In this document: positions 40,353 to 48,670 of the stretch, in pieces
How positions within the stretch are numbered: position 1 is the first letter of the stretch
How the letters are laid out: every line of letters starts with the position of its first letter
NCBI GenBank assembly: GCA_013205085.1
Contig: JABMLH010000002.1
Coordinates: 561,425-625,424, forward strand
DNA length: 64,000 nt
From: Microbacteriaceae bacterium VKM Ac-2854
Lineage (GTDB): Bacteria > Actinomycetota > Actinomycetes > Actinomycetales > Microbacteriaceae
Reading direction: 5' to 3'
Notes under the pieces: generated by a model
The model's input: only the letters and a program-made list of their open reading frames with translations
The model's database searches: none
What the model was told of the DNA's origin: nothing
Made by a program: the position numbers and the translations under genes

Positions 40353-41383
40353 GCCGCGTGCGCCCGGCGGCGCGAACGCACGGCCGCCAGCAGCCGGGCG
40401 GGCGGGGTCAGCAGCGGATCGGTCGGGATGCGCCGCAGCAGCGCGCCGATCCCGAGTGAGCCGGCGACCAGCACCGCGGTGAGCAGCACCGGAAAAACGG
40501 CGGCGAGCAAGGGCTGCGCGAGGGCCGCCTCGAGCACGCCGCTCGGCAGCAGCGACCAGAGCCCCAGCAGCGGAACGTGCAGCAGGTAGATCGAGAGGGT
40601 CCGCGAACCGACGAACGCCCCCAGCCGCGCGGCCGGCGTCCAGGCGGAGATCCGCGCGGCGCAGGCGATCGCGAGGGGGATGGCCGCGGCGCTCGCGAGG
40701 ATGCCGACGTTCTCACCGAGCAGGTGCGTGAGCAGCACCGCCACCAGGAAGGCGCAGAACGGCAACAGGATGCGGGCCGCGCCGGGCTCGGCGAAGGAGC
40801 GCAGCCAGCCGGTCGCGTGCACCCCGAAGGCGAAGAAGACGAAGTTCAGCAGCAGCGCCCCACCGAAGAGCGGGGCGGTGAGATTCGAACCGAGCAGCCA
40901 CAGGCCGACCCCGAACAGCAGCACGGCCCACGGCGGCAGCCGCAACCGCGCCAGCAGCAGCACGAGCAGCGGATACAGCGCCAGCGCGAACAGGAACCAC
41001 AGCGTCGTGGTCGGGTAGTACAGCTGGGTCGCCCACTGCCCGACGGTGTCGATGGAGTGCGGGAAGTCGGGCCGGGCGAGCGCGAAGAAGAAGAGGCCGT
41101 ACAGCACCAGCCAGAGCAGGTAGAGGTAGCCGTTCGCTACCAGACGCACCCGCGCGGCTCCCCGTCCGGCCAGCAGACTCCGGCTGGCGAGCAAGCCGGC
41201 GAGACCGAAGAGGATCGGCATCCGGATCCGGCCGAGCGAGCTGCCGATCTGATCCCACACCGTCGTGACGATCCCGGACGGTGCGACGGCGTCGAGGCTC
41301 CAGATCAGGGAGTGGAACAGCACCACGGCGAGGACGCCGAGCCCACGGGTCACGTCGGGCCAGGCCAGCCGGTCCTGTTGCAC
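40349..41383 (-). CDS. Acyltransferase 3 family membrane protein (OafA/YrhL-like)
   Basis: This 344-residue protein has ten or so hydrophobic segments and the acyltransferase-3 start DVTRGLGVLAVVLFHS, where the His is catalytic in the family. An RIMPILFGLAGLLASRSL-like second segment follows, with SRTLSIYLLHVPLLG near the end. These enzymes move acetyl or other acyl groups onto surface sugars, peptidoglycan or antibiotics across the membrane. The start is GTG 41383 with GGAGG 4 nt upstream. It is convergent with the beta-helix gene. The acceptor is unknown; a cell-surface glycan is the usual role. Confidence 0.88.
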   Translation of the reverse strand: MQQDRLAWPDVTRGLGVLAVVLFHSLIWSLDAVAPSGIVTTVWDQIGSSLGRIRMPILFGLAGLLASRSLLAGRGAARVRLVANGYLYLLWLVLYGLFFFALARPDFPHSIDTVGQWATQLYYPTTTLWFLFALALYPLLVLLLARLRLPPWAVLLFGVGLWLLGSNLTAPLFGGALLLNFVFFAFGVHATGWLRSFAEPGAARILLPFCAFLVAVLLTHLLGENVGILASAAAIPLAIACAARISAWTPAARLGAFVGSRTLSIYLLHVPLLGLWSLLPSGVLEAALAQPLLAAVFPVLLTAVLVAGSLGIGALLRRIPTDPLLTPPARLLAAVRSRRRAHAA

Positions 41384-41451
41384 GCGTCCTCCCCGCAGTC
41401 GATACGACGATCCAGTATCGCCGACGACGCCGGATCGCCGGGGGGCTTGCC

Positions 41452-42243
41452 TCAGAGCGAGAACCCGCCGTCGGAGGTCAGCACCTGGCCGGCGACCCAA
41501 CGGCCCTCGGCCGTGGCCAGCCAGGCGATCAGCCGGGCGGGATCATCGGGGGCGCCGAATCGCCGCATCGGCATGTCGGCCGCCCACTCCTCCTGGCCGT
41601 CGAGGTAGGCCGTGTTCACCGGTCCGGGGTTGAGGGTGTTCAGGATGATGCCGTGCGGCAGCAGCTCGGCCGCCACCGTCCGGGTGATCCCCGCGAGCCC
41701 CGCCTTGCTGGTGGCGTAGGCGACCTCGCCCGGCATCTTCCCGAGGCCCTGGCCGGAGGTCATCCAGAACACGCGGCCGTACTCGTTCTCGTCGGTCGCG
41801 GTGCCGAACTGCTCCGCGAAGTAGCGGGTGAGCAGCAGCGTCGAGCGCGCGTTCACCTGCCAGTGCGCATCCAGGCTCTCGGCGGTCTGCTCGAAGATCG
41901 AGCCGTCGCCGCCGCTCTGCGCGTGGATGCAGACCAGCAGGTCCAGCCGCCCCGTGAGTTCGCGCGCGGCCGCGATCAGCGGCTCCAGCGCGTCGGCGTC
42001 CCGGAGGTCGACGCTGCGTTCGCCGAAGGACGCTCCGGCGAACAGCTCGGCGCGCAGTTCTCCACGAAGCTGGCTCTGCGCATCCCCGCCCCACGGCTGC
42101 AGATCGTCGTGCGGCGCCCAATGCTGGATGTAGACGGAGGCGCCCAGCTGCGCGAAGCGCTTGGCGACCGCGAAGCCGATCCCCCGTCGCCGCGACACCC
42201 CGGTCACGAGCACGGTCTTCCCCCACAGCGCCGGTTGGTTCAT
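41452..42243 (-). CDS. Short-chain dehydrogenase/reductase
   Basis: This 263-residue SDR has a Rossmann start VLVTGVSRRRGIGFAVAKRF (a TGxSxRxGIG variant seen in FabL/YgfF-like SDRs). Acidic and active-site parts are WMTSGQGLGKMPGEVAYATSKAGL, with Ser and Tyr-x3-Lys, and NTLNPGPVNTAYL. Close relatives are annotated as 3-ketoacyl-ACP reductase-like, but the substrate is not certain. The start ATG 42243 is chosen because the upstream in-frame stretch to 42294 runs through a palindromic repeat. It lies downstream of the helicase gene on the same strand. Confidence 0.87.
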   Translation of the reverse strand: MNQPALWGKTVLVTGVSRRRGIGFAVAKRFAQLGASVYIQHWAPHDDLQPWGGDAQSQLRGELRAELFAGASFGERSVDLRDADALEPLIAAARELTGRLDLLVCIHAQSGGDGSIFEQTAESLDAHWQVNARSTLLLTRYFAEQFGTATDENEYGRVFWMTSGQGLGKMPGEVAYATSKAGLAGITRTVAAELLPHGIILNTLNPGPVNTAYLDGQEEWAADMPMRRFGAPDDPARLIAWLATAEGRWVAGQVLTSDGGFSL

Positions 42244-42253
42244 CCGCCCAGAG

Positions 42254-42327
42254 TAGGGGGTTGTCACTGCGTCCCGCGGCCGGGCTTCGCGCATCCTCCG
42301 AGTGTGGGACGGAGTGACAACCCCCTA
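42254..42327. repeat. Dispersed palindromic repeat, family A (CC subtype), copy 5
   Basis: 22 bp arms, 42254-42275 and 42306-42327, with one mismatch and a long 30 nt loop. The outer end of the right arm (CTA, 42325-42327) is the complement of the helicase TAG stop, so the repeat begins on the stop codon itself. Confidence 0.9.
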
Positions 42328-44847
42328 CAACCGGCTGACCGCGGTGATGCGGACGACAGCGGTGCCCGCCTCGTCGGACTCGGCGAGGTCGACGGTGGCG
42401 CTGATGCCCCAGTCGTGGTCGCCGGCGGGGTCGTCGAAGATCTGGCGCACGCGCCACTCGGTCGCGGTCTCGGTGACCAGCAGCATCGCCGGGCCCCGCG
42501 CATCCGGGCCGGTGCCGAGGTCATCGTGCTCGTCCCAATAGGGATCCATCGCGTCGGCCCAGGCGTCAGCGTCGAAGCCGGCTGCCGCATCCAGCTCGCC
42601 GAGCGCCTCCCAGTTCTCCAGCGCCGCGAGCTGCACCCGGCGGAAGAGCTCGTTGCGGATGAGCACCCGGAAGGCACGCACGTTCGCGCTCAGGCGGCGC
42701 GGAGCGGGCGGCACGATCGCGCCGTCCGCATCGTGAAGCGCGGGGTTGATCAGCTCCTCCCATTCATCGACCAGCGAGGAGTCGACCTGGCGGACCAGCT
42801 CGCCCAGCCACTCGATCAGGTCGTGCAATTCCTCGTTCTTGATCTCGTCAGGGATGGTCTGCCGCGCCGCACGGAACGCATCCGACAGGTAGCGCAGCAC
42901 CAGCCCCTCCGAGCGCGAGAGTTTGTACAGCGCGGTGTACTCGCCGAAGGTCATCGCCCGCTCGTACATGTCGCGCACGACCGACTTGGGCGAGAGCTCG
43001 AAGTCGCGCACCCACGGCTGCGAGGCCGTGTAGGTCTCGAAGGCGGCGTCGAGCAGTTCTTCCAGGGGCTTGGGATGCGTGACCGACTCGAGCAGTTCCA
43101 TCCGCTCGTCGAACTCGATGCCCTCGGCCTTCATCGCCGCGACCGCCTCGCCGCGGGCCTGGAACTGCTGCTGGCTCAGGATCGGGCGCGGGTCGTCCAG
43201 CGTCGCCTCGAGCACCGAGATCACGTCGAGCGCGAAGCTGGGCGACTCCGGATCGAGCAGCTCGAACACGGCCAGCGCGAACGGCGAGAGCGGCTGGTTC
43301 AGCGCGAAGTTCGGCTGCAGGTCGACGGTCAGCCGGATCTGCACGGAGCCGTCGGGCTGCGGGAACTGCTCGACGACCCCCGCCGCGCGCAGCGTGCGGT
43401 AGATGCCGAGGGCGCGCCGGGCCAGCTGCAGCTGCCGCCGCCACGGCTCGTGGTTGTCGAACACCAGCGAGTACACGTTGGCGTAGGCGTCGCCGCCGCG
43501 GGCGATCACGTTCAGCAGCATCGCGCTGGTGATCTGCATGTTCGAGGTCAGCGTCTCGGGCTCGGCGTCGACCAGCTTGCGGAAGCTCGGCTCGCCCCAC
43601 GAGACGAAGCCCTGCGGCGCCTTCTTCGAGACCCACTTGCGCCGCTTCTTCGGGTCGTCGCCCATCTTGGCCAGCGCCTTGCGGTTCTCGGACTCGTGCT
43701 CCGGGGCCTGTACCACCACGGTGCCGGCGGTGTCGTAGCCGGCGCGGCCGGCCCGCCCCGCGATCTGGTGGAACTCGCGAGCCGTGAGCTGGCGCATCCG
43801 AGTGCCGTCGAACTTGGTCAGCGCGCTGAGCAGCACGGTGCGGATGGGCACGTTGATGCCGACGCCGAGCGTGTCGGTGCCGCAGATCACCCGGAGCATG
43901 CCCTGTTGGGCGAGCTGCTCGACCAGGCGGCGGTACTTGGGCAGCATGCCCGCGTGGTGCACGCCGATGCCGAGGCGCAGCAGCCGCGACAGCGTCTTCC
44001 CGAACGTCGTGGTGAAGCGGAAGCCGCCGATCACCTCGGCGATGCGGTCGCGGTGCTCGCGGCTGGCGATGTTCGCGCTGGTCAGCGCCTGCGCCCGCTC
44101 GAGCGCGGCGAGCTGCGAGAAGTGCACGATGTAGATCGGGTACTGATTGGTGTGCAGCAGCTCCTCGATCGAGTCGTGGATCGGCAGGATCTCGTAGTAG
44201 TAGTGCAGCGGCACGGGGCGCTCGACGCCGGTGACATTCGCCGTCGGCCTGCTCGTGCGACGCGTCAGGTCCTTCGACAGCTCGGTCACGTCGCCGAGCG
44301 TCGCGGACATCAGGATGAACTGGGTGTGCGGCAGGGTGAGCAGCGGCACCTGCCAGGCCCAGCCGCGATCCGGATCCGCGTAGAAGTGGAACTCATCCAT
44401 CACGACCTGGTCGACGTCGGTCTCGGCGCCGTGCCGGAGCGCGAGGTTGGCCAGGATCTCGGCGGTGCAGCAGATGATCGGGGCATCCGCGTTGACGGAG
44501 GAGTCGCCGGTGACCATCCCGACATTGGCAGCGCCGAAGATGTCGACCAGCGCGAAGAACTTCTCGCTGACCAGGGCCTTGATCGGCGCCGTGTAGTAAC
44601 TCCGCTTGCCCTGCGCGAGGGCGTAGGCGTGCGCGCCGATCGCGACCAGCGACTTGCCGGTGCCGGTGGGCGTGGACAGGATCAGGTTCGCCCCGGAGAC
44701 GATTTCGATCATCGCCTCGTCCTGCGCGGGATACAGCGCGAGGCCGCGGGATTCGGCCCAGTCGGCGAACGCCAGGTAGATCGCGTCCTCGTCGATGCTC
44801 CCGTCGTTCAGTTGCGGGGGCATCCGGTCGAGCAGGGAGGCGGTCAT
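42325..44847 (-). CDS. Ski2-like DEAD/DEAH-box helicase with DUF3516 domain
   Basis: This 840-residue superfamily-2 helicase has motif I TPTGTGKS (residues 59-66), Ia APIKALVSEKFF, motif II DEFH (151-154), motif III MSATLGD (180-186), FGKTLSRLLRLGIGVHHAGML in the second RecA domain and motif VI HQIAGRAGRAGYD. The C-terminal half is the DUF3516 region found in Actinobacteria (from about residue 400). It resembles Mtr4/Ski2-type RNA helicases, which feed RNA to exonucleases or unwind RNA-DNA hybrids, but the bacterial role is not established. It stands alone as a transcription unit ahead of the SDR. Length is normal for the family. Confidence 0.9.
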   Translation of the reverse strand: MTASLLDRMPPQLNDGSIDEDAIYLAFADWAESRGLALYPAQDEAMIEIVSGANLILSTPTGTGKSLVAIGAHAYALAQGKRSYYTAPIKALVSEKFFALVDIFGAANVGMVTGDSSVNADAPIICCTAEILANLALRHGAETDVDQVVMDEFHFYADPDRGWAWQVPLLTLPHTQFILMSATLGDVTELSKDLTRRTSRPTANVTGVERPVPLHYYYEILPIHDSIEELLHTNQYPIYIVHFSQLAALERAQALTSANIASREHRDRIAEVIGGFRFTTTFGKTLSRLLRLGIGVHHAGMLPKYRRLVEQLAQQGMLRVICGTDTLGVGINVPIRTVLLSALTKFDGTRMRQLTAREFHQIAGRAGRAGYDTAGTVVVQAPEHESENRKALAKMGDDPKKRRKWVSKKAPQGFVSWGEPSFRKLVDAEPETLTSNMQITSAMLLNVIARGGDAYANVYSLVFDNHEPWRRQLQLARRALGIYRTLRAAGVVEQFPQPDGSVQIRLTVDLQPNFALNQPLSPFALAVFELLDPESPSFALDVISVLEATLDDPRPILSQQQFQARGEAVAAMKAEGIEFDERMELLESVTHPKPLEELLDAAFETYTASQPWVRDFELSPKSVVRDMYERAMTFGEYTALYKLSRSEGLVLRYLSDAFRAARQTIPDEIKNEELHDLIEWLGELVRQVDSSLVDEWEELINPALHDADGAIVPPAPRRLSANVRAFRVLIRNELFRRVQLAALENWEALGELDAAAGFDADAWADAMDPYWDEHDDLGTGPDARGPAMLLVTETATEWRVRQIFDDPAGDHDWGISATVDLAESDEAGTAVVRITAVSRL

Positions 44848-44892
44848 CCGGCCATTCTCCCAGGCCTACGGTCCGCCTCTGGGCGTGGTGCT

Positions 44893-44968
44893 GTTCGCAA
44901 ATGACGTCAGATCGGGCGGAACCGGGCCGAAACCGCACATCGACCCCGACCTGACGTCATTTCCGAAC
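44893..44968. terminator. Long-arm palindrome downstream of the MOSC gene (family E)
   Basis: GTTCGCAAATGACGTCAG (44893-44910) pairs with CTGACGTCATTTCCGAAC (44951-44968) at 17 of 18 positions, with further ATCGGG/CCCGAC complementarity inside. It lies 8 nt from the MOSC stop codon and 45 nt upstream of the helicase start. Probably a terminator; TGACGTCA is itself palindromic. Confidence 0.7.
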
Positions 44969-44976
44969 GTCTCCCG

Positions 44977-45621
44977 CTACGCCAGCGCGCGGTCGACGTA
45001 CTCGCGGAGGTCCTCCGCGATGCGCAGCTCGCCGGAGCGTTCCGCGGCGTACAAGGCCTCGGCGTCGCTGCGGCGGCGGCCGGTGAACCAACCCATCACG
45101 CTCACCGCGTGACCGGGGCGGGAGAGCACCTCGATGTCGTCCCCCGCCCGCACAGAACCACGCTCGATCACCCGCAGGTACGCGCCCGTACGCCCCGCCG
45201 CCGCGAATCGCTTCACCCACTGCGGCTCGTCGAGGTGCCGCTGGAAGGTGGCGCAGGGCGTGCGCGGCATGGTCACCTCGACCACGAGCCCGTCGCCGAT
45301 CCGCCAGCGCTCGCCGATCAGGGCGGCCCCGAGGTCGACGCCAGTGGTGCGCAGGTTCTCGCCGAAGAGGCCGGGCACGACTTCCCGACCGAGCCGCTCG
45401 CCCCACCAGTCCGCATCCTCCTGCGCGTAGGCGTACAGCGCTTTCGCCTCGCCGCCGTGATTCGCGCGGTCGGCCTGCACGTCGGCGTAGAGCCCGAGCG
45501 CGCGCACCTTCACCGGCCCCTCGACCGGCCGTTTGTCGATCGCCGTGACGCCGACGATGCCGGGATCCGGCAGGAGACGGTCGACGCGACAGACGGCGAG
45601 AAGGGTGCCCATGCCGCCCAT
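44977..45621 (-). CDS. MOSC domain protein, YiiM-like
   Basis: This 214-residue protein has a MOSC (molybdenum cofactor sulfurase C-terminal) domain: TAIDKRPVEGPVKVRALGL, DVQADRANHGGEAKALYAYAQED, GLFGENLRTTGVDL and a conserved cysteine in MPRTPCATFQ (Cys 123). YiiM/YuaD members bind molybdopterin and take part in reduction of N-hydroxylated bases and amines. A second possible start lies at 45612; neither has a strong ribosome site. A C-terminal extension (residues 165-214) follows the MOSC core as in YiiM. No other molybdopterin gene is near. Confidence 0.88.
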   Translation of the reverse strand: MGGMGTLLAVCRVDRLLPDPGIVGVTAIDKRPVEGPVKVRALGLYADVQADRANHGGEAKALYAYAQEDADWWGERLGREVVPGLFGENLRTTGVDLGAALIGERWRIGDGLVVEVTMPRTPCATFQRHLDEPQWVKRFAAAGRTGAYLRVIERGSVRAGDDIEVLSRPGHAVSVMGWFTGRRRSDAEALYAAERSGELRIAEDLREYVDRALA

Positions 45622-45791
45622 CGTGGCTGATCGAGAAAGATGAGCGCAAATTCAGGTGCGGTGCGCGAGCCGTAACACTAGAGTCACTCCCACGACGAAT
45701 TACGAGCGTAGAAATGGTGATAGACGCTGTTTTCAGCACCAACTGACGGTATTCACGACTGAATCCGCAGTACGACAACAGAGGTAGGCGG

Positions 45792-47546
45792 ATGACCACA
45801 ACGGCACCGGCGGCGAGCAACGCCGTCGACAGCAAGGGACTCAAGGGCGGCGCCCTCGGCCTGATGGGCAGCATCGTGGTGGGCATCGCCTCCACGGCGC
45901 CCGCGTATTCGCTCGCGGCGAGCCTCGGCTTCATCGTGGCCTCGGGCGGAGCGCTGCTCGCGGGCGTCAAGTCGCCGGGCATCATCCTGCTCGCGTTCGT
46001 GCCGATGTACTTCATCGCCGTCGCCTATCAGGAGTTGAACAAGGCGGAACCCGACTGCGGCACCACCTTCACCTGGGCCTCGCGGGCATTCGGCCCGAAG
46101 ACCGGCTGGCTCGGCGGCTGGGGCATCATCGCCGCCGACGTGATCGTGATGGCGAACCTCGCCCAGATCGCCGGCTCCTACTCCTTCACCCTCGTGGGCG
46201 GATTGGTGAACAATCCCGACATCTCCGCGCTCAGCGGCGACGTGGTGTGGTCGACGCTTGCCGGCCTGCTCTGGATCGCGATCATGACCTACATCTGCTA
46301 CCGCGGCATCGAGGTCTCGGCCCGACTGCAGTACGCGCTGCTGGGGATCGAGGTGGTCATCCTCGTCGCGTTCGCCGTCTTCGCCCTCGTGCGCGTCTAC
46401 TCCGGCACCGGCGAGTCGTACTCGCTGATGCCCGACTTCAGCTGGTTCTGGCCGTTCGACCTCGACTTCGGCTCGATCATCGCCCCCGCCCTGCTTACCG
46501 CGATCTTCATCTACTGGGGCTGGGACACGGCGGTCTCCGTGAATGAGGAGAGCGACGACCCGGGCAAGACCCCGGGCCGCGCCGCCGTGATCTCGACCGT
46601 GCTGCTGCTGGCGACGTACGCCCTCGTCGCGGTCGCGGTGATCGCCTTCGCGGGCGTCGGCACGGATGGAGTGGGCCTGGGCAACCCCGACAACGCGGAC
46701 GACGTGTTCTCCGCGATCGGGCCGGAGCTGTTCGGCACCTCGCCGATCGGCATCATCCTGCTGAATCTGCTCTACATCTCCATCCTCACCTCGGCCTCCG
46801 CGTCGACCCAGACCACGATCCTGCCCACGGCCCGCACGGCGCTGTCGATGGCGGTCTACAAGGCGGTGCCGGCCAGCTTCGCGAAGGTGCACCCGAAGTT
46901 CCTCACGCCGACGTGGTCCACGATCGGCATGGGCATCATCTCGGCCGCGTTCTACCTGCTGTTCACCCTGATCTCGGCCGACCTGCTCTCCGCGCTGATC
47001 GGATCCGTCGGCCTGATGATCGCGTTCTACTACGGCCTCACCGGCTACGCCTGTGTCTGGTTCTACCGCAAGACTCTCACCTCCTCCTTCCGCAACTTCA
47101 TGATGCGCGGGGTACTGCCGCTGCTGGGCGGGCTGATGCTGACCGCGATCTTCGTCTTCGGTCTGGTGCAGTACGCGCTGCCCGATTGGCTGACGGATGC
47201 GGACGGGAACAACGTCACGATCTTCGGCATCGGCGCGGTCGCGGTGGTCGGCATCGGCGCGATGCTGCTGGGCGTGGTGCTGATGTTCGTCTGGCAGTGG
47301 CGCCGGCCCGCGTTCTTCCGCGGGCAGACGCTGGAGAAGCGCAGCGACCTGATCCTGTACGGCGAGGGCTACCCGCAGGGCATTCGGCTGCCGGACTCCG
47401 AGGAGACCACGGTGATCGCCCCCGACCTGTCCAACCTGCCGACCGGCCGGATCGCGATCGATCTCGAGACCGGCGAGAAGTACGAGAAGCGGCGCTCGCG
47501 CCGACACACTTCGGAGGAACCCGATCCTTCGAACCCCGACGCCTGA
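45792..47546 (+). CDS. APC superfamily amino acid/amine permease
   Basis: This 584-residue protein has 12 membrane segments. The N-terminal LKGGALGLMGSIVVGIASTAPAYSLAASLG is the unwound first segment of APC transporters. It also has PDCGTTFTWASRAFGPKTGWLGGW and WGWDTAVSVNEESDDPGKTPG, and a cytoplasmic C-terminal tail of about 90 residues (from RRPAFFRGQTLEKRSDLILYGE). The family imports amino acids or amines by proton symport or exchange. The long acidic tail may be regulatory. The start ATG 45792 has GAGG 6 nt upstream. The 170 nt leader upstream shows a small GCTG-TTTT-CAGC hairpin but no riboswitch. Confidence 0.92.
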   Translation: MTTTAPAASNAVDSKGLKGGALGLMGSIVVGIASTAPAYSLAASLGFIVASGGALLAGVKSPGIILLAFVPMYFIAVAYQELNKAEPDCGTTFTWASRAFGPKTGWLGGWGIIAADVIVMANLAQIAGSYSFTLVGGLVNNPDISALSGDVVWSTLAGLLWIAIMTYICYRGIEVSARLQYALLGIEVVILVAFAVFALVRVYSGTGESYSLMPDFSWFWPFDLDFGSIIAPALLTAIFIYWGWDTAVSVNEESDDPGKTPGRAAVISTVLLLATYALVAVAVIAFAGVGTDGVGLGNPDNADDVFSAIGPELFGTSPIGIILLNLLYISILTSASASTQTTILPTARTALSMAVYKAVPASFAKVHPKFLTPTWSTIGMGIISAAFYLLFTLISADLLSALIGSVGLMIAFYYGLTGYACVWFYRKTLTSSFRNFMMRGVLPLLGGLMLTAIFVFGLVQYALPDWLTDADGNNVTIFGIGAVAVVGIGAMLLGVVLMFVWQWRRPAFFRGQTLEKRSDLILYGEGYPQGIRLPDSEETTVIAPDLSNLPTGRIAIDLETGEKYEKRRSRRHTSEEPDPSNPDA

Positions 47547-47564
47547 CCGGCGTCGCCCCCAGAG

Positions 47565-47612
47565 GGGGTTGTCACTCCGTCCCGCTTCGCGGTGGGACGG
47601 AGTGACAACCCC
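47565..47612. repeat. Dispersed palindromic repeat, family A (CC subtype), copy 6
   Basis: Perfect 19 bp arms, 47565-47583 and 47594-47612, loop GCTTCGCGGT. It lies 18 nt after the permease stop. The next base, 47613, begins the TACGTT -10 box of the next gene, so terminator and promoter touch. Confidence 0.9.
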
Positions 47613-47618
47613 TACGTT
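47613..47618 (+). promoter_or_regulatory. -10 box of a leaderless promoter
   Basis: TACGTT (TAnnnT) followed by 6 nt then GTG 47625. No ribosome site is present. It directly abuts the right arm of the family A palindrome. Confidence 0.45.
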
Positions 47619-47624
47619 TGACGA

Positions 47625-48275
47625 GTGAAACGCACCCTGGCACCCCGACTCGACCCCATCCGTCTGCACGATCTCGCCCCCGGATTCGCGGGCGATCTCG
47701 GGCCGCGCGAGAGCGTCGAGGGCCTCGCTTTCGACGGCGTCGACGTCTCGGGCGCGGTGCTGACCGGACTCAGCGTCAGCGAGTGCTCGTTCAGCGAGGC
47801 GAGTTTCAGCGACACGGATCTGCGCGCCTCCTCCTTCGTCGAGAGCAGCTTCGAGCGCCTGGACGCGCCGATCCTGCGCGCCCCGCGCAGCCGGTTCAAG
47901 GATGTGCAGATCGCGCACTCGCGGATCGGCTCGGGCGAGCTGTACGAGAGCACGCTCGAGTCGGTGCTTTTCAGCGACTGCAAACTCGGTTACGTGAACC
48001 TGCGCGGCGCGAAGCTGCAGGACGTGATCTTCGAGCGCTGCACTATCGACGAGCTCGACCTCGGCGGAGCGACCGCGACCCGCGTCGCGCTCACCGACAC
48101 CGACGTCCGCTCGATCGACTTCGCCGGCGGCACGTTCGCGAACGTCGACCTCCGCGCCGCCGAGCTGCACACGGTCGCGGGCTTGGACGGGATGTCCGGC
48201 GTGACGCTCTCCGAGTTCCAGGTCTCTCTGATGGCGGGCCTCTTCGCGGCACACTTCGGCATCCGGGTGGAGTGA
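47625..48275 (+). CDS. Pentapeptide repeat protein
   Basis: This 216-residue protein has repeated A(D/N)LXX-type units between about residues 38 and 190 (LSVSECSFSEASFSDTDLRASSFVESSF, VNLRGAKLQDVIFERC, VDLRAAELHTV). They would fold as a right-handed quadrilateral beta-helix. The first 35 residues and the last 25 are non-repeat caps. Some pentapeptide proteins mimic DNA and protect gyrase (Qnr, MfpA), but most have unknown roles, and no gyrase-specific loop is seen. It starts at GTG 47625, apparently leaderless. It converges on the DUF3054 gene across 32 bp. Confidence 0.88.
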   Translation: MKRTLAPRLDPIRLHDLAPGFAGDLGPRESVEGLAFDGVDVSGAVLTGLSVSECSFSEASFSDTDLRASSFVESSFERLDAPILRAPRSRFKDVQIAHSRIGSGELYESTLESVLFSDCKLGYVNLRGAKLQDVIFERCTIDELDLGGATATRVALTDTDVRSIDFAGGTFANVDLRAAELHTVAGLDGMSGVTLSEFQVSLMAGLFAAHFGIRVE

Positions 48276-48307
48276 CCGCCACGGGTGGCGCCGCGAGCGA
48301 TCCGAAG

Positions 48308-48670
48308 TCAGGCGCGACGGCGGCGCCGCATCAGCGCCACGAGCCCGCGCCAGCCGAGCAGGAACACTGCGAGCACCACGGTCGTGACGATCACGAAGCT
48401 CCACTGCACACCCTGCCCGGAGGCGATCCGCAGCAGCATGCCGACCACAACGGCCGAGACCCAGGCCAGCACCCCCGTCGGCCACAGCGCCAGCGGCCGG
48501 CGCCAGCCGAAGCTCGCCGCCCAGCCGAGCAGCACCCCCACCGCGAACGGCCAGAAGGTGACCAGCAGCCCCGAGATCTGGTTCTCCTCGTCGTGGCTGC
48601 GGCGACCGATCAGCACGAAGACGAGCACCAGCAGCAGGTCGGTGGCGAGCGCCGCCGCGGGCCGCCTCAC
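48308..48670 (-). CDS. DUF3054 membrane protein
   Basis: This 120-residue protein has four hydrophobic segments: ALATDLLLVLVFVLIGR with the typical RRSHDEENQ after it, LLVTFWPFAVGVLLGW, a third and a fourth. It ends in a basic RRRRRA tail. This is the DUF3054 family, small four-helix membrane proteins of unknown function found in Actinobacteria. The start is GTG 48670, overlapping the stop of the DUF3097 gene by 4 nt (GTGA), so it is translationally coupled. Longer in-frame reading lies wholly inside the DUF3097 gene and is not used. Confidence 0.85.
   Translation of the reverse strand: MRRPAAALATDLLLVLVFVLIGRRSHDEENQISGLLVTFWPFAVGVLLGWAASFGWRRPLALWPTGVLAWVSAVVVGMLLRIASGQGVQWSFVIVTTVVLAVFLLGWRGLVALMRRRRRA

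Noticed and set aside
41281-44904. 1207-codon open frame opposite the helicase and SDR
   Set aside because: Antisense to two well-supported genes and running through a palindromic repeat; composition is typical of a frame shadow.
48279-48292. CGCCAC-GG-GTGGCG hairpin between the pentapeptide and DUF3054 genes
   Set aside because: A 2 nt loop is too tight for a stable hairpin of this kind and the stem is short; not counted among the palindromes.
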